This document shows, in pieces, positions 18,465-27,850 of a stretch of 64,000 nt of DNA. The stretch is from assembly GCA_001769505.1 (NCBI GenBank), contig MEOF01000062.1:1-64000 (forward strand), read 5' to 3'. How positions within the stretch are numbered: the stretch's first letter is position 1; every line of letters starts with the position of its first letter. Position numbers and translations under genes: made by a program. This stretch comes from Bacteroidetes bacterium GWF2_33_38. GTDB taxonomy: Bacteria; Bacteroidota; Bacteroidia; Bacteroidales; GWF2-33-38. The notes below the pieces were generated by a model that was given only the letters and a program-made list of their open reading frames with translations, searched no databases and was not told the DNA's origin.

Positions 18465-20264
18465 ATGAGTTTAAAAGATATAATAAGTCCATTTACGGCA
18501 TGGGGAAACATTGTGAAAGAACCTGTTACAATTAAAAACCCAATTGGACGACAAGCAGCTCCTCGTTATAGAGGATTTCATAAAAACGATTTAGACAAAT
18601 GTATTGGTTGTGGAACTTGTGAAACCATTTGCGAAAACGAAGCCATTGATTTAGTTCCCGTTGAAGGAATAAAAACAAAAGATGGCGATAGCGGACTTCG
18701 CCCAATGCTCGATTATGGACGCTGTTGTTGGTGTGCTTTGTGTGTTGATGTTTGCACAACAAATTCATTAAGTTTATCTGACGCATACACTTGGGTTGTA
18801 ACCGATCCCGAAGAATATAGATTTATTCCCGGAGTTGATAAAAAAGATTGGGATAATTCAGAAAATGGATGGAAAAAACCTGAACCAAATTACGAATTTT
18901 ATAATATCAACCGAGTAAAAATGCCCGAACTTCACGCCAATGAACGAGCATCATCATTTATTGAATTTGTTACAGGATATTCAAAACAACAAGCAGAATT
19001 AGAAGCCGACCGTTGTGTTGAATGTGGAATTTGCACATCGGCTTGTCCCGCTCACATGGGAATTCCCGAATATATAAAAGCAATTCGTAACAACAATTTA
19101 GAAGAAGGTTTACGAATTTTATACGAAACAAATCCATTACCCGAAATATGCGGAAGAATTTGTACACATAAATGCGAAAGCGTTTGTAGTATTGGGCACA
19201 AAGGCGAAGCATTATCAATTCGTTGGTTGAAACGCTACATTGCCGATCAAAATCCATCAGAAAAATACAAAAAAATCCTAAACACCGACAACCTAAAACA
19301 AAACGGAAAAAAAGTTGCAATAATTGGATCCGGACCATCGGGTTTATCTGCCGCACATTATTTATCGTTGATGGGATATAAATGCACAATTTTCGAAAAA
19401 TTGCCAAAAGCCGGAGGAATGATGCGTTATGGAATTCCCGAATATCGTTTACCTTACGATCAAATTGATAAAGATATTGAATATATTTTAAGCCTTGGAG
19501 TTGAAATAAAATACAATGTAAATGTTGGAACAGATATAAAACTCGAAGATTTAAATAAACAATTCGATGCAGTATTTTCAGGAACCGGTTTGCATCTCGG
19601 ACGAAGCACTCGAATTGCAGGTTCAGACCACAAAAACGTTTATTTTGCAACCGATTTATTGCGTGAAATTTCGTTAGGAAATGAAGTTCCTTTAGCCGAA
19701 AAAATTGTTGTAATTGGTGGCGGAAACGTAGCAATGGACATAACTCGTTCGTTGGCACGATTGCAAAATCAAAAATTCGGAAAAGTTGATATAACAGCAA
19801 CTTGTTTAGAAAGCGAAGAAATTATGCCTGCCGATAGAGAAGAAATTGTTGAAGCACGAGAAGAAAATGCTATTGTTGATGCAGGTTGGGGACCAAAAGA
19901 AATTGAAATAGAAAACGGAAAAATTAAAGGACTTAACGTTGTAAAATGCTTATCGGTTTTTGACGAAAACAAAGCATTTAATCCAAAGTTTGATGAACAA
20001 AATAAGAAATTTTTTGCCGCTGAAATGGTGGTAGAATCTATTGGACAAGGTATGGATTTAAGTTATTTGAGCGAAGAATTTAAACAAAATTTAAAATTTA
20101 ATCAACGTGGACGAATAGAAGTAAACGATTATTTTCAATCGAGTATTGAATGGTTGTTTATTGGAGGCGATATTATTCAAGGTCCTGATGTAATTCACGG
20201 AATTGCAAATGGACACAAAGCAGCAATTGGAATTGATAAATTTTTAATGAACGAATTATGGTAA
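18465..20264 (+). CDS. NuoI/MbhN-like 2x[4Fe-4S] ferredoxin fused to GltD/NfnB-like FAD-NAD(P)H oxidoreductase
   Basis: 599 aa; CIGCGTCETIC and CCWCALCVDVC, then CVECGICTSACPAHMGIPEYI...CGRICTHKCESVC, FAD motif GSGPSGLSAAHYL, NAD(P) motif GGGNVAMDITRSL. Confidence 0.9.
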   Translation: MSLKDIISPFTAWGNIVKEPVTIKNPIGRQAAPRYRGFHKNDLDKCIGCGTCETICENEAIDLVPVEGIKTKDGDSGLRPMLDYGRCCWCALCVDVCTTNSLSLSDAYTWVVTDPEEYRFIPGVDKKDWDNSENGWKKPEPNYEFYNINRVKMPELHANERASSFIEFVTGYSKQQAELEADRCVECGICTSACPAHMGIPEYIKAIRNNNLEEGLRILYETNPLPEICGRICTHKCESVCSIGHKGEALSIRWLKRYIADQNPSEKYKKILNTDNLKQNGKKVAIIGSGPSGLSAAHYLSLMGYKCTIFEKLPKAGGMMRYGIPEYRLPYDQIDKDIEYILSLGVEIKYNVNVGTDIKLEDLNKQFDAVFSGTGLHLGRSTRIAGSDHKNVYFATDLLREISLGNEVPLAEKIVVIGGGNVAMDITRSLARLQNQKFGKVDITATCLESEEIMPADREEIVEAREENAIVDAGWGPKEIEIENGKIKGLNVVKCLSVFDENKAFNPKFDEQNKKFFAAEMVVESIGQGMDLSYLSEEFKQNLKFNQRGRIEVNDYFQSSIEWLFIGGDIIQGPDVIHGIANGHKAAIGIDKFLMNELW

Positions 20265-21235
20265 ATTTAGCAACAACATATTTAGGTTTAAACCTACGAA
20301 ATCCAATAATTATTGGAAGTTCAGAACTTACAAATTCAGTCGAAAAAATTATTGAATTAGAAAAAAGTGGAGCAGGAGCAATAATTTTAAAATCGTTGTT
20401 CGAAGAGCAAATTTTAATGAATATTGATGCCGAAAGAGTAAATAATATGTATGAAACTTATTCTGATACAGAAAATTATGTTTCGTACTATTTAAAAAAA
20501 CACAATGTTGATAGCTATTTAAATTTAATTAAAAATGCAAAATCGAAAGTTGAAATTCCAATAATTGCAAGCGTAAATTGCATAAGTTCAGAAGATTGGA
20601 CAAGTTTTGCAAAAGACATTGAAACTGCCGGAGCCGATGCTTTAGAATTAAACATTTTTATACTTCCAAGCGATATTAACACAAAAGGAAGCGAAATTGA
20701 AAAAATATATTTAGAAATAATTTTAAAAGTTAGTTTGTTAGTTAAAATTCCTATTTCGGTTAAATTAAGTTCTCAATTTTCGGGATTTGCAAATTTCATG
20801 GTCGATATTTCAAAAATTGGAACAAAAGGAATAACTCTATTTAATAGGTTTTATAGTCCGGATATTGATATCGAAAACGAAAAAATTACATCAACTCATA
20901 TTTATAGCAATGAACTCGAAAATGCAAATGTTTTACGTTGGATTGGAATATTATCGAATAAAATAAATTGCGATTTTTCTGCTTCAACAGGCATTCATAC
21001 CGGAAAAGATGTTGTGAAAAATATTTTAGTTGGAGCTACAACAACTCAAATAGTATCAACTATTTACAAAAATGGAAATCAACAAATTGAAAAAATGCTA
21101 AACGAAATTATTGATTTTATGAACCAAAAAGGATACAAAAACCTTAACGATTTTAGAGGAAAATTAAGCCAAGATAAATCAACAAAATCAATAATTTTTG
21201 AAAGAACTCAATTTATGAAATATTTTAAACAGTAA
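20258..21235 (+). CDS. Dihydroorotate dehydrogenase-like flavoprotein
   Basis: 325 aa; TTYLGLNLRNPIIIGSSELTNSVEKI, TIM-barrel FMN-type; overlaps upstream fusion gene by 7 nt. Confidence 0.8.
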   Translation: MVNLATTYLGLNLRNPIIIGSSELTNSVEKIIELEKSGAGAIILKSLFEEQILMNIDAERVNNMYETYSDTENYVSYYLKKHNVDSYLNLIKNAKSKVEIPIIASVNCISSEDWTSFAKDIETAGADALELNIFILPSDINTKGSEIEKIYLEIILKVSLLVKIPISVKLSSQFSGFANFMVDISKIGTKGITLFNRFYSPDIDIENEKITSTHIYSNELENANVLRWIGILSNKINCDFSASTGIHTGKDVVKNILVGATTTQIVSTIYKNGNQQIEKMLNEIIDFMNQKGYKNLNDFRGKLSQDKSTKSIIFERTQFMKYFKQ

Positions 21236-21320
21236 GGTTGAGGGAAAGTGAAGAGTAATTTGTAATAAATAGAAAATAGGGAAGAGCGATTAGTAATCGG
21301 GAATTAGTCGATAAAATAAA

Positions 21321-21352
21321 AAAAGTCGGAAGATTTTTCTTCCGACTTTTTT
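21321..21352. terminator. Intrinsic terminator after the complex operon (bidirectional)
   Basis: AAAAGTCGGAAG-ATTTTT-CTTCCGACTTTTTT hairpin with T-run. Confidence 0.9.
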
Positions 21353-21366
21353 AGGACTAGTCACAC

Positions 21367-21648
21367 TTATTTATCGTCTTCTAATTCTCCATCGTCGATA
21401 ATTTCGCCCGTAGGCTTCGATTTTTCCTTTTCTTTTTCAGCTTCCGGCTCTTGTTCTAAAGTTACTTCTGCACCAGGGATAGGTTCTCCAGGAGCTGCTT
21501 TTTTGTCACTTGATTCTTTCTTTTCTTTGAGTTCTGTTTTAGCTTTTTTCTCTTTTTTCTTTTGAGGTTCTTGGGCTAATGTTGTGTCTGATAAAGACAT
21601 AAAGAATGCTATGAAAGCAATTCCCAATAGTAGTTTTCGTAGTTTCAT
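21367..21648 (-). CDS. Small secreted Lys/Glu-rich protein
   Basis: Signal peptide MKLRKLLLGIAFIAFFMSLSDTTLAQ followed by low-complexity charged tail. Confidence 0.6.
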   Translation of the reverse strand: MKLRKLLLGIAFIAFFMSLSDTTLAQEPQKKKEKKAKTELKEKKESSDKKAAPGEPIPGAEVTLEQEPEAEKEKEKSKPTGEIIDDGELEDDK

Positions 21649-21700
21649 ATCTGTTTTTTTTTAATTTGGTTCGAGAATTATCAAAATATATGCCATTAAT

Positions 21701-22300
21701 TTATTGTTTGATTAATGATTTTAAATAGCTAATCAATTCAGTATTTCCATTATTTTCGGCAAATGTAAGAGCTGTATATCCGTAATTATTTTTTTTCGAC
21801 ATATTCGCTCCTTTTTCAATTATGAGTTTAACAATTTTAAGATTTCCCATTGTAGAAGCATTCATTAGTGCTGTATTTCCGTTGGTATCGGCGAATTCTA
21901 TATTTGCTCCTTTTTCAATTAAAAATTTACACATTTCGTAATTATTTTTACTTATTGCAATAAACAATGGAGTAAACTCATTATCGTCAACTTTATTGAT
22001 ATTTGAACCATTTTCGAGTAAAATATTTACAACATCGATACGATCTTTTCCGGCAGCAACACCTAACGGAGTATTTCCGTTAATTAGTGTATTTATTTCG
22101 GCACCATCTTTTATTAAAGTTTGAATAATTTCAGTATCACCGGTATAAAGAATTTCTGAAATAAGTTTTCGATTTAAACTTTTTATGCGATCTTCTTGAG
22201 TTATTGTTTCTTCTTGTAGTGCAGGCACAACAGATTTTTCACGCACTTTACACGATGAAAATATAAATAAAATAATTATGAAAAATAGAATTTTATTCAT
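21701..22300 (-). CDS. Ankyrin-repeat lipoprotein
   Basis: ORF track extends to 22363; start at 22300 gives lipobox FIFSSC; multiple ankyrin repeats (NGNTALMNASTMGNLKIVKLIIEKGAN). Confidence 0.85.
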   Translation of the reverse strand: MNKILFFIIILFIFSSCKVREKSVVPALQEETITQEDRIKSLNRKLISEILYTGDTEIIQTLIKDGAEINTLINGNTPLGVAAGKDRIDVVNILLENGSNINKVDDNEFTPLFIAISKNNYEMCKFLIEKGANIEFADTNGNTALMNASTMGNLKIVKLIIEKGANMSKKNNYGYTALTFAENNGNTELISYLKSLIKQ

Positions 22301-22480
22301 GCCAAGAATATTGATATTGTTACAAATGTATGAATTATTTATGGAATAGAAAATCATAAACAAAAACGATAATCAGTATTTTATAATTTGGCGTGAGTTT
22401 ATTCGGTAAAATCATTAATTTTACAATATTGAATGCCGAAGTTTGGTTTTAGTTTTATAGCATTTCAATTAATCGAAAAA

Positions 22481-23404
22481 ATGGAAAATTACCATTATAA
22501 AATAAATAAAGCACTCTTTGTTGTTAACCCTAAAGCGGGTAAAAAAAAGTCGCTATTGATTGAGACATTCTTATCAAATAATATCAACGGTCGTTTTACT
22601 TACGAAATTTTGTGGTGGAAAAATGCTTCGCAAAATATAGAAGAAGAAATAAACAATTACATAAATAAAGGCTTTGATACAATTGTTGCCGTTGGAGGAG
22701 ACGGTACTATGAATAGAGTGGGAGCTTCGCTAATTGGCAAAAATGTAATATTTGGAATTGTTCCTTTTGGCTCAGGAAACGGATTGGCTCGACATTTAAA
22801 AATTCCTTTAAAAGCCGAAAAGGCTATTGAAAATATAATAAATGGACATTATACGACAATTGATGGGTGTACGATTAATAATATTCCATTTTTTTGTACC
22901 TCAGGAGTTGGCTTTGATGCTCACATTGGGTATTTATTTGCGACTGATAAAAAAAGAGGATTTTGGAGATATGTTAAAATTGTTTTAAGCGAATTGAAAA
23001 ATTACAAATCGCAGTCTTATATCTTGAAAATTGAAAATGAAGAAGCTAAAAACTATACTGCGTTTCTTATTACTTTTGCCAATGCTAACCAATACGGGAA
23101 TAATACATTTATTGCTCCAAAGGCTAACATACAAGATGGTTTGATGGATATTACGATAATAAAAAAGTTTAAGTTTTATCATGTCCCTCAATTGATTTAC
23201 CGAATATTTAATCGAACCATTTATAAGTCATCTGTGGTTGAAACATTTACAGCTAAAAAAGCCATACTCGAACGCAAAAGCAATGCACATGCACACTACG
23301 ACGGCGAACCTGTTTTTATAGAAAACAGAATAGAACTGTCAATTATTCCCAAAGCTCTGAAAATAATTACGCCGATTTCGTTTAATGAATTTTTAGAAAA
23401 ATGA
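22481..23404 (+). CDS. Diacylglycerol/lipid kinase family protein
   Basis: VVNPKAGKKKS, VAVGGDGTMNRVGASL, PFGSGNGLARHL: DAGK catalytic motifs. ORF track starts at 22433. Confidence 0.9.
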   Translation: MENYHYKINKALFVVNPKAGKKKSLLIETFLSNNINGRFTYEILWWKNASQNIEEEINNYINKGFDTIVAVGGDGTMNRVGASLIGKNVIFGIVPFGSGNGLARHLKIPLKAEKAIENIINGHYTTIDGCTINNIPFFCTSGVGFDAHIGYLFATDKKRGFWRYVKIVLSELKNYKSQSYILKIENEEAKNYTAFLITFANANQYGNNTFIAPKANIQDGLMDITIIKKFKFYHVPQLIYRIFNRTIYKSSVVETFTAKKAILERKSNAHAHYDGEPVFIENRIELSIIPKALKIITPISFNEFLEK

Positions 23405-23570
23405 TTGGTGAATTATAACGGTTTGGTATTTGAGTAGGCGGCATGCTTACCCATGTCAGCCGGTGAAAGTATGTTGTGGATGTGCCCCATGTCTGTTGTC
23501 TTGCCCGTCCTACCGCCGCTTAAGCAAATACAGTATTAGCGGTATGTGCAATTTTATTATTGTTTAGTAA

Positions 23571-23957
23571 TTACTTTTCTTTAATATAACATTCGTCCGG
23601 TTTATCGGTTTTTTTCCTACACAACATATTATTAATTAGTAAAAACTTTTCCATGTCTATTTCTTTTATTTTGAATGGATGTTTTATTGTCCTAGATTTA
23701 CAAATACCGCTTGTACGACGATAGCTCTTATAATTTAGCGTCAATGTGTCGCAATTATATGTCCATTTTCCATAGTAAATTTTGCCATTCCCACTTTCCC
23801 AGTTATTTCTAACAAAAACAAAGGTATAATTTCTTTTCAAAATTAAATTGTTTCTTAACATTGTATAGGGTCCAATATATATTCCTTCAATCTCTTTCTG
23901 ACCAAATATTGCTGTTGAAATAAGAAGTAGTATGGATATAATTGAAAGTCGTCTCAT
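23571..23957 (-). CDS. Orphan secreted protein of unknown function
   Basis: Start at 23957 gives signal peptide MRRLSIISILLLISTAIFGQ; ORF track starts at 24023. Confidence 0.6.
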   Translation of the reverse strand: MRRLSIISILLLISTAIFGQKEIEGIYIGPYTMLRNNLILKRNYTFVFVRNNWESGNGKIYYGKWTYNCDTLTLNYKSYRRTSGICKSRTIKHPFKIKEIDMEKFLLINNMLCRKKTDKPDECYIKEK

Positions 23958-24163
23958 GTTTTTTTTTGCATTACCGCTAACTTGTTTATATGTAGACCTT
24001 TTGGTAAATATTATTTTTCTCAAATATATTTATTTTATTCTTACAAAACATCAAATGGCAATTTAATATTTCGGTAAATTTGAACAGAATCGACTCACAA
24101 ATTCTTTTCTTTAGAAAAGCTATTAAGATTGAGTATATCATTTTTCATATTACATTTGTGCCT

Positions 24164-24895
24164 ATGCAAAGTTCTCAAAAATATATAGAAAAAATAAAAA
24201 AGAAAGTTGCCAGAACGATTGTAAAGCAAAATCTTATTCAAGAAAACGATCGTATTTTGGTTGGTGTATCTGGTGGAAAAGATTCGATGGTATTACTCGA
24301 TATTTTGGCAAAAATTCAGAAGTATTCGCCTGTAAAGTTTGAAATAATTCCACTTCATATCGAATTGCAGGGATTATACGAAATTGATAAAGAATATTTG
24401 AATAAATTTTGCGAACAACACAAAATAGAAATGGTTTATAAAACCATCGAAATTGACTTTCCGGCTTGGAACAAAACTCCCTGTTTTGTTTGTTCTTCTA
24501 CAAGGCGTAAAGCACTTTTCAGCTCTGTGAGTGAACACAGATGCAACAAACTTGCTCTTGGTCATCATATGGACGATGCCATCGAAACAGTTTTGATGAA
24601 TATGGTTTATCATGGGTCAATTAGCTCGTTGCCCTTTTCATTATCAATGTTTGCTGGCGAAATGCAATTAATTCGACCATTGTTGGAAATGAATAAAGCA
24701 CAAATCGAACAATATGCTGAAATTATGGAATTTCCAACTGAGAAAAAGCTTTGTCAACATAGTAAGGAAACAAGTCGTTCAGAATTCTCACAGATTATTT
24801 CTGAATTTGAAAAGTTGAATAAAAATGCACGTAAAAATATATTTCGTTCTACATCAAAATTATTTCCGGAGTATTTTCCCAATATTATAAAATAG
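24164..24895 (+). CDS. TtcA/TilS-family PP-loop tRNA thiolation ATPase
   Basis: GVSGGKDSMVLLDIL PP-loop; CFVCSSTRRKALF; GHHMDDAIETVLMNM. Confidence 0.85.
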   Translation: MQSSQKYIEKIKKKVARTIVKQNLIQENDRILVGVSGGKDSMVLLDILAKIQKYSPVKFEIIPLHIELQGLYEIDKEYLNKFCEQHKIEMVYKTIEIDFPAWNKTPCFVCSSTRRKALFSSVSEHRCNKLALGHHMDDAIETVLMNMVYHGSISSLPFSLSMFAGEMQLIRPLLEMNKAQIEQYAEIMEFPTEKKLCQHSKETSRSEFSQIISEFEKLNKNARKNIFRSTSKLFPEYFPNIIK

Positions 24896-25011
24896 ATTGA
24901 AATCCAGTGTTTTAATTAAACTTATCAACTATTGTATTTGTTGATTCTTAATTTCTTTTTTTTTATTAAAAATATCTTTAAACTATTTTCGCTTCAAATA
25001 AAAATCTAGTA

Positions 25012-26739
25012 ATGAAATTTCTTTTTACATTAATATTTTCTTTCGTTTTTAGCTGTTTATTTGCTCAACAAAAACAATATCCGCAATATGATTTTTGTTC
25101 GCCGCTTGACATCCCGTTAAGTTTGGCTGGAAATTTCGGAGAATTACGCCCAAATCACTTTCATGCAGGAGTCGATTTCAGAACGCAAGCAAAAGAAGGT
25201 TTTAGTATTTATGCAATTGCCGATGGGTACGTTTCTCGAATAAAAATTACAACTGGGGGTTATGGAAAGTCGATTTACATAACCCACCCGAATGGTTACG
25301 TTTCGGTTTATGCACACTTAAAAAGCTTGAATTCGAAAATTTCGGAATTTCTTAAAAAAGCTCAATACGATCGAAAAACTTATGAAATTGATGTTTTTCC
25401 ATCGCCAAATCAGTTACCGGTAAAGCAAAAAGATATAATTGGATTATCGGGGAATACAGGAACTTCTTCTGGTCCCCATTTGCATTTCGAAATAAGAGAT
25501 GCTGTTACTGAATTTGCAGTTAATCCATTACTTTTCAACTTTAAGGTTGCCGATAATGTTGCACCCGAAATTTATAATGTTCAACTTTATCCGCTTGACG
25601 AAAAATCGTTTGTAAACGGTAAAAACGAAAAGGCTACTTTTACGGCTGTAAAATCAGGGGGAAGCTATATTTTGAAAGAGCCAAACATAACTGTTAGCGG
25701 AAGCATTGGTTTTGCTATTTCAGCAAACGATTTTTTAACAAACTCTGATAATTCTTGCGGGATATATTCGCTTGAATTAACACACGATGGAACTTTAGTT
25801 TACCAATTTGAATTCGATGAGATTTCGTTTTTTGAATCGCGATATGTAAATGCTCATATGGATTATTATCAAAATCGATTTAAAAGAAAAACCGTACATA
25901 AAGCTTTTCGTGAACCAAATAATCATTTACACATTTATAATACTTCGGTAAACGATGGAAACATTTATTTTGACGACGATAATAATCATCAAATGAGTTT
26001 TGAATTAAAAGATTCGTACAAAAATACGGCTACTATAAATTTTCAGGTAAAATCAACACCCACATCAAATAATCCTAAGATTAAAAAATCAAGGTCAGAG
26101 AATTATAAAGTTACAATGCCTTGCAATATTGATAATTTATACAAAGACGATGAAATAAGTGTTTGGTTTCCAGTAAATACACTTTATGATACGCTAGATT
26201 TTGAATTTCACAAATCCGAAAAAATAGCAAATTCTATTTCGCCGGTATTCCATATTCATAACAAATATATTCCGGTGCATAATTATTTTACTATTTCGAT
26301 TAAATCGGCAGATATTCCCGAAAAATATAAATCCAAAGCATTGGTGGCAACTTTCGACAGCAAAGGTCGAGTTGATGTTGTTGGTGGAAATTTTTTAAAC
26401 GACTATGTTGTTGCCGATATTAATGAATTTGGGGCTTATTTTGTTGTAATTGATACTCTTGCTCCTAAAATCATACCTGCGAATTTTGAAAATAATAGCA
26501 ATTTAGAAAAACAAGAAAATATTCAAGTAAAAATTAGCGATGATATTTCAGGTATAAAAAACTACGAGGGTTATATTGATGGGTGCTGGGTTTTGTTTGA
26601 ATACGAACCAAAACGAAATATGCTAATTTATCATTTCGACGAAAAGCGTTTAAAAAAAGGGCAGAATCATACATTGAAAATTAAAGTAGAGGATTGGAAA
26701 GATAATATTACGATATTCGATGCTAAATTTTATTGGTAG
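25012..26739 (+). CDS. M23-family metallopeptidase, secreted
   Basis: RPNHFHAGVDFRTQAKEGFSIYAIADG...GPHLHFEIRD (LytM motifs). Confidence 0.9.
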   Translation: MKFLFTLIFSFVFSCLFAQQKQYPQYDFCSPLDIPLSLAGNFGELRPNHFHAGVDFRTQAKEGFSIYAIADGYVSRIKITTGGYGKSIYITHPNGYVSVYAHLKSLNSKISEFLKKAQYDRKTYEIDVFPSPNQLPVKQKDIIGLSGNTGTSSGPHLHFEIRDAVTEFAVNPLLFNFKVADNVAPEIYNVQLYPLDEKSFVNGKNEKATFTAVKSGGSYILKEPNITVSGSIGFAISANDFLTNSDNSCGIYSLELTHDGTLVYQFEFDEISFFESRYVNAHMDYYQNRFKRKTVHKAFREPNNHLHIYNTSVNDGNIYFDDDNNHQMSFELKDSYKNTATINFQVKSTPTSNNPKIKKSRSENYKVTMPCNIDNLYKDDEISVWFPVNTLYDTLDFEFHKSEKIANSISPVFHIHNKYIPVHNYFTISIKSADIPEKYKSKALVATFDSKGRVDVVGGNFLNDYVVADINEFGAYFVVIDTLAPKIIPANFENNSNLEKQENIQVKISDDISGIKNYEGYIDGCWVLFEYEPKRNMLIYHFDEKRLKKGQNHTLKIKVEDWKDNITIFDAKFYW

Positions 26740-27831
26740 ATGGAAAAATATAATGTAATTGGAACTATGTCAGGTACATCGCTTGACGGACTTGATATTG
26801 CTGATTGTACATTCACATTAAATGAAGGTAAATGGGCATATAAAATTAATCATGCTCAAACTTTTAAATATCCGACGGAAGTAAAAAATGCATTGATATC
26901 TTGCCGAAATTTTAATTCTCTTGATTTTCTTAGTTTTCACAATAGCTACGGATGTTATATTGGGAAAAAAATAAATGCATTTGCAAAATCAAACAAATCA
27001 GAATTTAACCTAATTGCATCACATGGACACACTGTTTTCCATATGCCTGAAAGACGACTTACTTATCAAATCGGAAATGGTGCTTATATTGCCTCTGAAA
27101 CAGGTATTACAACGATTTCAGATTTTAGAACTTTCGATGTTGCACTCGGTGGGCAGGGAGCTCCTTTAGTTCCAATCGGAGACGAATTGCTATTCCACAA
27201 TTATCAGTATTGTTTAAATCTTGGTGGTTTTTCGAATGTTTCATATCGTGAAAAAAATATTAGAAAAGCATTTGATATTTGTCCGGTTAACATTGTCATA
27301 AATCATTATACTCAAATGCTTGGGAAAGAATTTGATAAAAATGGTAACATAGCAAAAAAAGGAAAAATTAATGAAGTGTTACTCTCAGAACTAAACCAAT
27401 TAGAATTTTATCGCAAAAAAAATCCCAAATCATTAGGGAAGGAGTGGCTCGATGAAATTTTTATCCCATTAATTAATCAATATGAAATTTCAATCGCTGA
27501 TAAAATGCGAACTATATACGAACATATTTCTATTCAAATTGCGAATGTTTTGAAGGGCGGAAATACTCTTGTAACGGGCGGAGGTGCCTACAATTCATTT
27601 TTAATTAAATTGATTCAGGAAAAAGCAACATCCGAAATAATTATTCCTGATAAAAAAACGATTGAATTTAAAGAAGCTTTGATATTCGCTTTTTTAGGAG
27701 TTTTAAGATATCGCAACGAGATAAATTGTTTATCGTCGGTAACTGGAGCAAAAAGGAATAATATTGGAGGGGTTATTCACTTGTTACCACACATGTTGAC
27801 TGAATTTCGTAAATTAAGTAATTTATTGTAA
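26740..27831 (+). CDS. anmK: Anhydro-N-acetylmuramic acid kinase
   Basis: GTMSGTSLDGLDIADC, ASHGHTVFHMPERRLTYQIGNG, ALGGQGAPLVPIGDELLF, VTGGGAYN. Confidence 0.92.
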   Translation: MEKYNVIGTMSGTSLDGLDIADCTFTLNEGKWAYKINHAQTFKYPTEVKNALISCRNFNSLDFLSFHNSYGCYIGKKINAFAKSNKSEFNLIASHGHTVFHMPERRLTYQIGNGAYIASETGITTISDFRTFDVALGGQGAPLVPIGDELLFHNYQYCLNLGGFSNVSYREKNIRKAFDICPVNIVINHYTQMLGKEFDKNGNIAKKGKINEVLLSELNQLEFYRKKNPKSLGKEWLDEIFIPLINQYEISIADKMRTIYEHISIQIANVLKGGNTLVTGGGAYNSFLIKLIQEKATSEIIIPDKKTIEFKEALIFAFLGVLRYRNEINCLSSVTGAKRNNIGGVIHLLPHMLTEFRKLSNLL

Positions 27832-27850
27832 ATTTGTTAAAAATATAAGA

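Noticed and set aside
18970-19800. 276-aa minus-strand ORF in the track
   Set aside because: Lies wholly opposite the strongly supported ferredoxin-GltD fusion; composition is that of an antisense shadow ORF.
8938-21235. Canonical NADH:quinone oxidoreductase (complex I) or H2-evolving group 4 NiFe hydrogenase
   Set aside because: MrpE/F/G/B modules are present and NuoE/F/G absent, which argues against complex I. The DPCxxC motif is lost and the NuoB-like subunit has three Cys, which argues against a working NiFe hydrogenase.
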